This document shows positions 1-11,501 of a stretch of 64,000 nt of DNA, piece by piece (position 1 is the first letter of the stretch; each line of letters opens with the position of its first letter). This stretch comes from Atopsyche davidsoni. Taxonomy: Eukaryota > Arthropoda > Insecta > Trichoptera > Hydrobiosidae. A program made the position numbers and the translations under genes. The notes below the pieces were generated by a model. It saw only the letters and a program-made list of their open reading frames with translations. It made no database searches and was not told the DNA's origin. Location of the stretch: contig JAILWY010000023.1 of assembly GCA_022113835.1 (NCBI GenBank), positions 5,456,001 to 5,520,000 of the forward strand, given 5' to 3'.

Positions 1-1001
1 CTGTGCCTTCAATTATCTGATTACTAGTTTAATGATTATGAGTGATAAGATTAGATTTTGTATTTTAAAATATTCACAATATTTTTCTTGTGTATCTTAT
101 AATGTACTTTTTTTATCTATACTTAAGTGGTTTGAATTTTTTTCAAATTATTGGTTTGTTAATTACAATTTTTAAACATGTGAGAGGGTTTATTTATAAA
201 TAAAATCATATCAAATTGTTAGGTTGTTTTTACTTATTGTAAGTTAATTTAATAAAAAATAATTTATTTAACAATATTGTTTCGTTATGATTAATTTTGA
301 ATATTACCAATATCTACCTCTCATTATTTTTTTCAAAGCATATTGAAGTTAAATGATGAAAATACTTTGGGACTTTGTCAATGAACTCAGAATGCATTAA
401 AATATTTAAACCTTTTTTGAACTGAAAATATAAGATATTAAAAAAAAAATTAAATGGAAACTTTGTTAAAACAGGCACAACCTCCAATGCATTTAATTGT
501 AAAGTGAACCTTGAACATCGCAGCTATTTATACAAGTCACTTATTTAAATAATGTCAAATAGTATGGCCTCAATAAGCATTGGACTGAATAGATATGAAG
601 TATACTTTATATGTTTGATTTTGTTTTCATATAATGGAATAAATTATTAAAAACTTGCAAATAGAAAACTTTATTAAATTATAAAAATATTTTTATACAT
701 ATTTTATCACTATAGTAGACTTATCTAATGTGTACTTTGAAATTGTAATACAATTTATTTTTACAATAATTCACACCATTGTCTAATTTTTTAAAAGCTT
801 GTGCAATAGCTATGCAAATTTTGTAAAACAAAGTAATACTGGCACAACATTTTTCAACTCTGCAGTTACTGCTTTTAATATATTTTTCATTTGTACCTGT
901 TTTCTTCAGCTATAACCAAATATTTAAATGTAAAATTACACTTCATATGACAAATGAAACATGACAAAACATATTGTTTCAAATACACTCCTGTGTTTTA
1001 T
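1..1001. other. Non-coding flank downstream of the GDAP1-like gene
   Basis: This stretch is AT-rich with many short A and T runs and stops in all frames. I see no exon, RNA gene or recognisable repeat. On the minus strand an AATAAA hexamer lies directly after the stop codon of the GDAP1-like gene (plus-strand TTTATT near 998-1003), and further AATAAA-like hexamers follow, so part of this stretch is probably its 3' untranslated region. Confidence 0.5.
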
Positions 1002-3395
1002 TTAAAATATTAATCTTTTTAACAGAATGGCTGCCCCTGCGATAAATCCTACCGTTCCTAAGACTCCAACTCCTATCCCTAATGGAGATTGGGAATTCAA
1101 TAATACCTTCAGATGGAAGCACAAGTCTGGAATTGATTCTTTAAACGATTGTTTCTGCTGAACTCTTGTGTAATAATCTTCAATATTTGGACGTTTCCCC
1201 TTGCTCCAAAAATGACTATCCAAACCGAGAGAATCGAGTCTGACTAGCAATATTGTTAAACTGATATCTGCGATAGTAAACTCTTTTGAACACAACCACC
1301 AGTCGCTGTTTTCTGAAATTAAAATAATAAATATTTTATTTTTTTTTTTTTTACAATGTTTACTTTTTTAAGAAAATTATCACTGAAGTATATAATATAT
1401 AACCTTTTTTGTGACCCTCAAGCTCTTTTTCCACTTCGGACAAAACATCTTCTACTGTTTTTAAAATCTTAATGTATTCTTCTTTATTGGTTAAAAGGGA
1501 ATGCTTTTTCTCTTGAAAGTCAGCTTTTTTCAGCAACGTATCCTTTACTTCCGGATTAAGCTCTGCATTTTGTCGTAAAGTTGCTGAACTGTTTGTTTCA
1601 GCAGCTAGTAAATTTTCAAAAAAGTTATACTCACTAGTAGTTGGTTATTTGAGATTGCAAGTAAAAAACAATATACACTTTATTTCTCAGATTATTAATG
1701 AAATTTTCTCAAGCATGATATTAATTTGTATACTTAGATTCCCTTAGAACTCTCGATACTTTAAATTAAAATAATTAATCAAAATCTTACATTTAAGCAT
1801 TCGTCTCACAGGTAGAAGAAATGGCATCTTTGGATTTTCACACAGCTCCGAATGAAAGAATGAGCCCATAGTAATCACTCCTGCCGGCAGAGCATCGATC
1901 ATTTGTCGGAATTTTTCTACTCGTGTTCTCACCTCTCCTTTACCGACCGGTATTAACCGTGGACTACCTGTAAGAAACACCTTGAATATAAAAGTAAAAT
2001 CTGATTATACTGCAGTGCACTCTTGATATTTTCCTTATATTTAAATAAAACTACATATTTCAAATTTACCGTTTGAAAAGTTATCTTCTAGATAGTCCAT
2101 GATTCTTGCTGAATCCGGTATGATTTTTCCAGAGTCTTGGAGAACAGGGACTTCCCCTCTTGGATTTATTTTTAAAAATGAAGGTGAATATTGTTCTCCT
2201 TTCGTTATATTGATTATCACAGGTTCGAAAGGAAGTTTTTTCTCATGTAGGGTCATGACAACCTGAAAAAATTATGTCATGATATTAATCAAAAAGATTT
2301 ATCAGCATTACTCACACAATATATCTGGAATGGCATAATACTATTTTTAAGAAATACAAGTAATAATAAATAATATCTCAATGTATTTTCAAAGATATTA
2401 ACTCCCTTAATTTTCAATTTGAAATGAAAATTTAGCCTGTAGCGAAGGAGTTAAGATTTATTTATTTTTTAAATATTACAGAGATTGCCATAAAATTTAT
2501 GATTGTATGCTATGTAGATCTTATGAACATGTATACTAAGAGCAAATAAAACTCTTTGCAATTGCACACACAATGTCATATAAATGTAAATCTCTTGTTT
2601 CATTATATGTGAGATTAATAAAAATCATAATAAAGATAAAAAAAAAATGGAGATGGGAAAAAGCAGGTCATATTTCAGTTGATGCAATACCCAAACATTC
2701 AAATAGTTAATTTTGTACAATCTCGCAGTGTGAAGACAGAATTAGGTAACAAATAGAATTACTGCTATGTAAACTTCATTGGTATTCTAGCATTAGACCA
2801 CGCTGAGGTAATGTTTATTACATAATAATAACCAATGGTATCGTAATTGAATTGAACCAAAGGTGTTAAATAATCTTCAATGACATTTCTTAGTGGTAGT
2901 AACTACAATATTTTAAAAACTATGCTCAAAAATATGTATAGTCAATAAAATAATTAACGCTTTTCATAATAATCAAATAATATTTTTTTCGTATACGTGA
3001 TATTTTCCCTGAATTATCACAAATTTTGTGATACTCCTACACGTTTTTCGTAAAAATATTTTTAAAAAGATATAAAAAAAAAAAAGCCAAAAAATAATTT
3101 TTAAAAGGAATAAACGGAAATTTTCGTATTTTTATTTTCTACAATCACTTTAAGTATTTTCCAACAATATATTGGCTCCTTTAAAATTCAGCGATAACAC
3201 TCGAGTTGCACAGTTTTTCACACTCTACATTCCTCATCGTATTTATAGTTTATCAAGTCTAGTTAAATGCGTTTAATATTCATACTACGATATACAAAAG
3301 ATTATACATTCGTAATTGATTGTATCTACTCGTACCTTTTGGGAATAGAAGCTGTATGGGTGATAATACAACACCAATCCCGTAGATACAGCCAT
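1002..3395 (-). CDS. GDAP1: GDAP1-like protein, GST fold with C-terminal membrane anchor
   Basis: Family role: GDAP1 proteins are tail-anchored mitochondrial outer-membrane proteins of glutathione-transferase fold that affect mitochondrial fission and redox state. Exons on the minus strand: 3395-3336, 2262-2070, 1967-1791, about 1633-1404, and 1312-1002, giving about 324 residues. Exon 1 encodes the start and the YYHPYSFYSQK motif. Exon 2 continues with VVMTLHEK and the GEVPVLQDSGKIIPDSARIM segment, which together form the thioredoxin-like N-terminal GST domain. Exon 4 is the charged helical loop typical of GDAP1. Exon 5 has the C-terminal GST helices (WWLCSKEFTIADISL) and a hydrophobic tail ending KRLIF. 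Exon 1 lies about 1.07 kb upstream of exon 2 and is supported by its in-frame junction K|VVM. One oddity: exon 3 ends in phase 1 at a good donor, but the only obvious acceptor for exon 4 (AG at 1635-1634) is one base out of frame, so a microexon or base error is possible there. Confidence 0.88.
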
Positions 3396-4076
3396 TTTCC
3401 CAGTGGTGCGAGCAATGCCCGACATGCCCGACTGCAGAGTTTTCCTCGCCGACTGAACTGAGAGAAGCTTCAGCGATGGCGCATCAACAGAGAACCTTCT
3501 CGGGTGCCGGCTTCAGTGGTATTTCAATATTATTGCGATGTTTCCAATGCGAAGCCGTCCGGTTCGAGTGCAGGTCTGTCAAAGTGAACAAAAAACTTCT
3601 AAGAATAGCCTCGGGCGCCGGCAAGTGTGCTGCAAAATGCTCGACTCACGTTCAACACAAATAAACGACGACCAAAAATACACCGTCAGATGATTCAAAT
3701 ATCGGATACCCATCTGCATCCAAAAACGAAATATCTCATTATTGAAATAATCACTGTAAATTATAATTTTAGCTTTTTGGATTTTTTTTCTCTGTTTATA
3801 TATTTAAATACATATCTTAGTTTAGTTTGAAACCCCTGCTCGGTGCTATAACGTGACGCGGCGATTAGAGTCATCGCACATAATGGTCGTTGGGAACCTC
3901 GTGAGCTGGTGGAGTAGTGGAAAAATAGAGTAGTGGTACATCATTTTAGCGTTTACGCTATTTCCAGAGGTACTGATACGAGAAGGCATTAAAATGCTAA
4001 AACAGTTTCCGGTTAGCTACCAGGACACTAAATGGTTACTTGTTAGCGTACGCCTATGGTAAAAGCGAGGCATATA
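3396..4076. other. Upstream region of the GDAP1-like gene
   Basis: The first 250 bases are richer in G and C than the surroundings and are the likely promoter and 5' untranslated region of the minus-strand gene that starts at 3395. Small open frames here have no recognisable content. From about 3840 to 4076 the sequence is unique and I see nothing in it. Confidence 0.35.
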
Positions 4077-4432
4077 CAGAATGTCCCAAAATTCATGTGA
4101 GTAGTAATTTTGATGGAAAACACAGGTTTATAAAGAATACTTATTGGTTTTTTACTGGTTCACAAAGTATACAGTATAGGATTAATTATAGGGTAAGCTT
4201 TGCTGGCACATACGGTGCTGATCATTTTTAGCGATGAGGCTCATTTTCATCTTGATCAGGCAACAACTTGCTGTTGCGAGATGATAATCCACTTTGTTTA
4301 TGCTTAAATTGCAAGATATGGTTGTGAAAGACATGTGGTTTCAACAAGACGGTACCGCATGCAATGCAACCCAAGAAAAAAACTATTTACTTTCTATAAA
4401 AATTACTTCTAGCGTGAGTTTTGGGACACCTT
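4077..4432 (+). mobile_element. Internally deleted mariner-like element (about 356 bp)
   Basis: The ends are imperfect inverted repeats. The left end reads CAGAATGTCCCAAAATTCAT, and the right end carries TTTTGGGACACC in opposite orientation followed by TA. TA dinucleotides flank both ends, as expected for Tc1/mariner insertion. Between them are two out-of-register fragments of a mariner-type transposase: SDEAHFHLDQ around 4232-4262 and the DMWFQQDG region around 4328-4355. Everything between and around these is deleted or shifted, so the element is dead. A related copy lies at about 10858-11315. Confidence 0.72.
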
Positions 4433-5040
4433 ATACATATGTCCATGTAAATATGTTTAGATTTTGATAAATTAGTTTTGATTTTAAATTAAAAGTACTA
4501 CTGCAAAAATGCAGATTTATCTCGAAAACCTAGTCTATTCCAGTTGCAAATAAAAAATAAAAATTAATAGCAGGTTCTAATTTGTTACTTAGAATCTATT
4601 ATAGTTATTTATTTATCGTGAAAACATTACGATTCGTTTGAATTACTTTTCAAGGTTTGTGATAAAAATGAAGTTTTCAACGGTATTGAATTTGCATCGC
4701 TTGAATGATAGCCTATATGTTCATTGAAATGAAAAATGACTGGAAATATACTCGTAGTTACCTATCATTGAAACATCAATAAGCAGTGCTATATATAATA
4801 GTTATTACTAAACGGTTTAACTAAATAACCATTTATTACTTAACTAGTCAATTATTAGAAACATGAGATTTATTTTTGACAGCAATACCTATATGCTTAA
4901 AAAATAATTTATTGAATTTAACTGATATTTTTTTGTTATTTCTGTGATAATATTATAAAATATATATTAATATAACAACTTGGTTTAAATTTTAAATTTA
5001 CCGGTATAAATGTAGTCAAGAGTGTTTTTTTTTTTTTTAT
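4433..5040. other. AT-rich spacer
   Basis: No exon, RNA gene or repeat structure was recognised between the mariner relic and the tandem duplication. Confidence 0.4.
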
Positions 5041-5515
5041 TATGGCTGATATGTAAACTATTTTTGTTCAACACTGAAACCTAAAATATAAGTTTTTTTT
5101 ACTTTTATATTATTTTTATAAATGTTAAAAGGCAATGAAGATTATATTATTTCATGATTCTATAAATCTTAAAATATTTTGTGAAGTATTGCTGAGCATC
5201 GTGGACCATAATGTAATGGTGTTTAAATGTCAACGTATAACCACAAATTAAACGTGACTTTCCATTATTTTTTTTATTATTATTATGGCTGATATGAATT
5301 TTTTTTTTCAATATTGCAACCAAATATAAAAGATTTTTATTTTTCTCTTTTAAATCTTGAAAAGCAATGAAAATTATATTATTATATGATAATGAAATTC
5401 TTAAAACGTTAGTATTGCTGAGCATTGTGGAATATAATCAGAGATGAGACATAATGTTGTGGTTTTTAAATGTCAAAAATATAACCACAAATTAAATGTG
5501 ACTGGTTGCTAATAT
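5041..5515. repeat. Diverged tandem duplication, unit about 243 bp, two copies
   Basis: The motif TATGGCTGATATG occurs at 5041 and again at 5284. The same order of landmarks follows in both units: a T-run, CAATGAA-ATTATATTATT, GTATTGCTGAGCAT-GTGGA, TTTAAATGTCAA, and ATAACCACAAATTAAA-GTGACT. The copies differ by scattered substitutions and small gaps. The duplication ends less than 200 bp before the DHRS4-like start codon, so it may overlap that gene's promoter. Confidence 0.75.
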
Positions 5516-5690
5516 CAATAGTTTTCCTTGTTTCCATTAGTACAAAGTCCAGTTTTAATAGGTATAATATATATATATGTTTATCAGTTAAATACATAAT
5601 AGCATTATATTAGTGAGTGTTTCTAGTTATCTGATATATATTTTCTGTGCTGTCGGCGAAGTTTTATTATCCTAAACTAAATAATTTAAG

Positions 5691-7065
5691 ATGATTCGCT
5701 CACTCCTTACAAATGCTGCAGTCATAAATCAAGTATCTATCAGAGCCATGAGCTGTGCTGCTGGTATACCGAGAGATAGGTTAAAAGGAAAAGTCGCAAT
5801 AGTAACAGCATCCACTGACGGGTAATTTACTTTATAACGTAAAAAATAATATTTTATGATCAACATTTAACTTATTTTTTTTTGTTTAGAATCGGATATT
5901 CTATTGCCGAGAGATTAGCTAATGAAGGGGCATCCGTGTTGATCAGCAGCAGAAAAGAGAAGAATGTTTTGTCTGCTGTGGAAAAGTTGAAATTACAAGG
6001 ACTGAATGTGGAGGGTATTGTTTGTCATGTCGGTAAAAAGGAAGATAGAACAAAACTCTTTACTACGGTTTGTTTACTTTTATAAATATAATTTTTATAA
6101 AGTTTGTTAATTAAAATATAAATTCATCTTTGTTTTATTTATTCGCAGGCTGTAGAAAAGTTTGGTGGATTGGACATCCTTGTTTCTAATGCCGCCGTTA
6201 ATCCAAGTGTTGGTCCTGTTCTTGATGTAATTGCAATATATTTTTTTCCATAAGTATCTATTATTAATTGTTTGTATATTAGTAATTACAATTTTTTATT
6301 ACCTATTTTTAACAGACAGATGAGGCCACTTGGGATAAAATCTTTGAAATAAATGTAAAGTGTGCATACCTGTTAGCACAAGAGTCGCTTCCTCTACTCA
6401 GGAAGCGAGGCGGAGGCAGTATAGTGTTTGTCGCGTCCATTGCAGCATTCCAGCCAATACCAGTATGTTTCTGTCTATTTAATTTTATCACATAAATCAT
6501 TTGAAACAAAATGTGAATAGTTATGAGGCAAATTGTTAAATTTATAGATTCTTGGAGCTTATTCTGTGAGTAAGACAGCTCTTTTGGGATTAACCAAAGC
6601 TGCAAGCTTGGATTTAGCACCAGAAAACATTCGAGTCAATTGCTTGGCCCCAGGCATTGTACCAACAAAATTTTCTGGGCCGGTAAGTTACCTTAACATA
6701 TGTATTATTTATTATGTACTTAACTCCAAATTGAATCATTGACTATGATGGTCAAGTGATGAAAGCACATCTTCATGTATATATTTATAGTTGTAATTGT
6801 GATGACTAATTTAAAATAATACTTCACTGTTGAATATAAAGACTAATTATTTTATCACTATTTATATTTTAATAAGTATTTATTTATATTTCAGCTTGTG
6901 TCATCTGATTCTGCTTTGGAAATGACACTAAACTCTGTTCCCATGCGCCGCCTTGGTAAAGCCCAGGAGATGGGGGCTGTCGTTGCGTTTCTGGTCTCCG
7001 ATGATGCCGGATATATCACAGGCGAGACTATAGTGGCTGGAGGTGGAATGACTTCCAGGCTGTAA
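5691..7065 (+). CDS. DHRS4: DHRS4-type short-chain dehydrogenase/reductase, peroxisomal
   Basis: Family role: DHRS4 is an NADP(H)-dependent carbonyl/retinal reductase of the SDR superfamily, found in peroxisomes and sometimes mitochondria. Six exons join in frame: 5691-5821, 5890-6067, 6149-6226, 6316-6462, 6548-6682, 6895-7065 (279 residues, the family's usual length). Visible motifs are the cofactor loop VTASTDGIG (about residues 37-45), the NAAVNP motif, the catalytic serine in VASIAAF, the YSVSK catalytic Tyr-Lys motif, and the PG-VPTKFS segment after strand six. The protein ends in SRL, a type 1 peroxisomal targeting signal. Residues 1-30 are weakly basic with few acids and could act as a mitochondrial presequence, as proposed for some DHRS4 proteins. 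The first ATG of the exon was chosen; the next in-frame ATG is residue 20. Confidence 0.95.
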
Positions 7066-7410
7066 CTCCATTTACAGTGAGTACTTATGGAGGCTAATTT
7101 GGTAGTGTTGATAATTAACCATTACCATCTAAAATGGTTTGAATAATATAGTAAATATTTTATTATTTTTTATTGAAACACTACCTTTCTTCGTTATAAC
7201 ATTTGGGTGTACAATATTTTTTTGTTGATATTATAAAGATTTTTTATAAAGATTTTATCTGGTTACAGTGTATGGTATTTTGTAAATAAGATATTTCTTA
7301 AAAAGATTTCAAGTCTTCCATAAAGTGCTACTTAATTAATAAGAACTAATAATTTTTTTAATTTTAATATTTTTTTATGTAAATGTTATTGTACTAAAAT
7401 TATTTTGTAA

Positions 7411-7416
7411 AATAAA
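7411..7416 (+). terminator. Polyadenylation signal AATAAA for the DHRS4-like gene
   Basis: This is a canonical AATAAA about 345 bases after the stop codon at 7065. The sequence from 7066 to 7798 has no other gene and probably holds the convergent 3' ends of this gene and of the first receptor gene. Confidence 0.5.
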
Positions 7417-7798
7417 TAACCTTACCTAGTGCTTATAACTCATTTAAATATTTTATATTTTACATTTTATTGAATGTCATAAATGAAGTTTTTATTAAGT
7501 GATTGAATAAATAAACTTATGTTAACATATTTTCTTTATATTTCTATACAATTAAATATAAAAGCTAGATTTGCCTGTTAGTTAGGTGGTAAATAACATG
7601 TAATCTTGATCAAATGTTTACTAGTTCAATTTCTATCCTAACAGGTGAATCCTGAGCTTTCGTCTAGCTCGGGTACTTACTAATAGTGTTAGTGTCAATA
7701 TAACTTTTGAAGCACATATTTAACTTCAAACTTATTTCTACCGTTTTTTTGATATCAGAAAACTCATGTACCAAATATTCTACTTGTCTATTTAAACG

Positions 7799-10679
7799 CT
7801 AAAGCTTGATTTCTAACTTCCCTTGATTTCTGTTTTTTTGGCTTAAAATTGTTTCCACAACAATTAATAGAGTTGCTACCGCAATCCCCACAAACAATAT
7901 TACCAACGCAGGAGCTGCCTGACCCCCGTCTGCCGGTAGCAGTTCGGGCTCCGGTTGACATTCAGGAGTTTTAAAATAGTACCGTCTATTTGCACGTGCT
8001 AACAATCCGCTCTCTGCAGCTCTCAGAGCACTAGAAAAAAATAATAAAGAAGTTTTACAAATATTTACCTCACAATATGTAATATTATATAAATTGAAAA
8101 AATGGTTACCCTATTCGAAAAATATTGGTAAACGGTGAGCCTTTACGACTCCCAATAGTCCATTTACATCTTTTCGTGACTGGTATTTCTCTCAAATTAC
8201 ATATATCCTTCCGATTAAATGTTTTGGCTATTTTTGGATATAGCTTGGAAAATTCAGTATGATAGGCCAATGTTCCTTTTTTTATTTCAGCTATACCATC
8301 GTCAACGCCAATGTAAAATTCTTTTAAATTTTTACTTTGTAGTCTGGTTTTTTTCTTTATCAGATTCTTCACTTCTTTGTTTGGAGCTGTCTATAGTAAA
8401 TTATACAATATAAGATAATGTTGTAAATGGTCAAATTTCATATATTATAGTTTTAGAACTCATTAAGGAGGATAGTTTTAGTGAAATTGATTAAAGGGAA
8501 AAAGAGGTTCTTACTTTCTTCAAATATATTTTTTTAATGGTTAAAGTGCAATTGAAAATTTTCTCAAAATTAAAATCAAAAATTAAGTTGAAACCTTATT
8601 CATCAAACTAAGTAAATAAATATGTTGTTTTTACCTCAAATAAAATCTTAGCATATTCAGTATCTTCAATTCCAATATACATGTCACTATTGGCTAGGTC
8701 ACGAAGAGAATTTATATATTCAACTTTATCGTTTAAAAGAGAAGAAACAACACTTGATGTGTAAAAGTTATAAAGGACAGTACTAAACATCAATAAAGTG
8801 AATAGAACAACTCGACCTGATATTCTTGATAGAACAGTAAAAACACCTAAAATGTTATTTTAATTAAAAAAAAAATTTTTACCTAAAATATTTTTTTTTA
8901 AATCAAATAATGTAGATTACCTTGCTGGCAGATAGATCCCAGGGAATCTAGTCCGGTAACCACGAGATTACAACAAAAGGACCCAATTGCTTTTGTTTCA
9001 AATGAAAAAGTAATAGCCAATACAAAGGCTATTGTGATTATTGTACAAAATACCACTACCCAGACATCACTCGTAAATGGTTTCAGGAAAATATTCTCAA
9101 TCCCACTTCCATAATCCGGATTTAAGAAAAGAAACCCACTCCTGAGGGACAAGACATGAAATCCATTAAAATAAATTTTTATTTAAATTCCACAAATAAT
9201 GTAAATATAACTGGAATAATAACCTGAAATCATAAAGTTGGTAGATACTATCCATACTTCTGATTGTCCCTAAACGAATCTCTAAAGCGGTGGTTAGGAT
9301 GTCAGCGATTCCTTCATCCAAAGTATTAACTACTTCTTGGTCGCTATGTGTATTCTGCACTATAAATTGTAATCTGAAATCAAATATATTAATAAACCAT
9401 CAGAAAACTCTTTTAAAAACGATGCTAGAAATTATTTAAGTTTAAGGTATACTCAACTTTAAATTGAAGTATTCTTCCAAATAAAGCAAGAGATCATAAG
9501 ATACCATTGACATGCTATCAACGGGATTATCACGATCAGTGAGGTAGTCATGCAAATTATTTATACTAGAAGATGGTATCCTTGTTGCTACAGCGTATAT
9601 CGGCAACTCATGAGCATCTCGGTATCTCGTAAAACAAGTATATACTAGTTTATGAGTTTCTAAAATAGTTAAATTCAATTTTAAGTTGGAAGTTAAAGAG
9701 ATCATATTATAATATTCTCATATTCCTTGCTACCTTTGTCCCAAAATCCACAATCATTTATAACTAGGCTTGATCCTCTTTTCTGTCCCGGATTATAAAT
9801 ATCTATTAATTTGACAGTCGATAATTTTTCATCAATAGCTAAGGAAACATCTGCGTCAATGAATAAATTCAATTTCTCCATATTTTCTATTGTTTTATTC
9901 ATTTCCTCACCGTATATGAGCCAGGCATAGGAACCATTCATATAATTATTATTGGCTAACTGAAAGTATGTAGGTTTTAATTAAATATAGAAAAATGTTA
10001 TAACTGAAAAAAAATTACTGTACACACTTGAACCAAAAGATCTTCTATCTTATCTTCAAAGACTATACCAATCTTGTTGTAGTCAACTCTCAAACTATTC
10101 ATCGCAAGTCCACTTTTCAAAATATGATCCAATGAGTAGGTTTGTTTATATGGCTCACAGTTGACATGTAATGTCCTTATTCCATATTGTGAAGAGAGCT
10201 TGGATAATGCCACCTTATCTAAAATAAATTCAGCAGATAAATTCAACTTCATGAAATAAATCACTCCGTTTACTATTACTATCATGCTATAAGTAAATTA
10301 GAACTAAAGATTCTCTGAAGATCCCACAGTTCTTCACCTAATGGTAAGTATAAAAACACACAGTTTTTTAACTCTTATACAGCATCAGTTTTAATATGCG
10401 GATAACAAATTGAGGTGTGTGCTAAAAAAACTGTTGAGGTGGTAAACAGTTGGTATCAGGTTTGAAGCGTGTGCTCTACTACATCAAGAACATGCTTGCC
10501 TAAGTGATAATAAACGTGTAACAAATGATACCTTGAATATTCCAATGAAGAAATGTAATAATGGCATTTATATTTTTGTGTTGAAAATAATCTACAATCA
10601 ATTGGTTTTCCATTGTTTCTGTATAAACTGAAAAAAAACTAAGATACTGAATTAGTAGAAAATATATTAACTTCACCAT
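7799..10679 (-). CDS. Ionotropic receptor, IR75 clade (receptor A)
   Basis: Family role: insect ionotropic receptors are chemosensory relatives of ionotropic glutamate receptors and act as ligand-gated cation channels in sensory dendrites; IR75 members often detect acids and amines. Nine exons join in frame: 10679-10532, 10218-10028, 9959-9734, 9659-9458, 9373-9224, 9141-8921, 8846-8635, 8390-8110, 8030-7799 (620 residues). Exon 1 has a hydrophobic signal peptide. Exon 3 has the IR75 hallmark IYNPG-KRGSS. Exon 6 has the first transmembrane helix (DVWVVVFCTIITIAFVLAI) and the pore loop ending LDSLGSICQQG. Exon 7 has SGRVVLFTLLMFSTVLYNFY and the TSSVVSSLL pore-helix motif. Exon 8 is the second ligand-binding lobe. 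Exon 9 has a last helix (ALVILFVGIAVATLLIVV). The ligand cannot be inferred. One donor (GTTGAG at 9457) is non-consensus but is matched in position by receptor B. Confidence 0.93.
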
Positions 10680-10857
10680 CTTGCTCTTTCTTAAATGACG
10701 ATTGCATTTTACGAAATTCTTTTATAAAATGGTAATAAATTATAGGTATTATTGATATTACATAGTCTCTTTGATGTTAACCATCAAAATTTTTCCACCA
10801 ATTTTCTATTATCATTTAAATTTTTTATTAGATGTCAATCAAATGTGCAACCAAATT

Positions 10858-11315
10858 TCAAGTAAATTGATATAATTGGAGACCTTGTACCAACGTAATT
10901 ACCAGACTAGATATTTTTGTTGCATTATATATGTATCTGTATGGCACGTGGCATTGTCTTATTGAAACCACATGTTGTCTACATCCATATCTTGCAATTT
11001 GGCACAAAAAGTGGATTATCATGTTGCGATAGCCTGTTATTGCTTGACCAGCCACATTTCGAAGAAGAATGATCCAATGATGCTTCCAGCCCAAACAGTG
11101 GATCCATTTAATTCTCAACTATCACTCATGGATTTTCTGAACTGAATTAACTGAGTCATTAAAGATGATTTTGTTGGGAAAATCAGCATCGTATGTGCCA
11201 TATTGGAGGCCATTTACTCAATATGCTATTTCATACATAAACTTATACTTATATTGTAACCTACGTTTTCCATCAAAATTACTTCTAGCATTAATATATT
11301 ATATACATATATTAA
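10858..11315 (-). mobile_element. Decayed mariner-like transposase fragment
   Basis: The minus strand encodes pieces of the same mariner family as the element at 4077-4432. These are a stretch matching the region before the second catalytic aspartate (HIIGSFFFENVAGQAI-like reading split over two frames), then GCRQHVV/DNMWFQ-type sequence, interrupted by shifts and stops. A terminal-like block (GTTTTCCATCAAAATTACTT at about 11265) matches the inner terminal repeat of the first copy. The other end is not clear. It lies between receptors A and B, and the rest of 10680-11501 shows nothing else. Confidence 0.55.
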
Positions 11316-11501
11316 AAAATATTTTAATTTGATTGAATAGGTACAAATTAAAAAATGTTTTCCATACCAATAGATATATTATAGCAATCTAGAATTTTTT
11401 TACACTACATAATTTTTGATTAAAAACATTCAGTAATTTACATTAAATACACTAAACTTAAAAAAACTAAAATTCTGTTTATTTTTATTTATAATTTCTA
11501 T

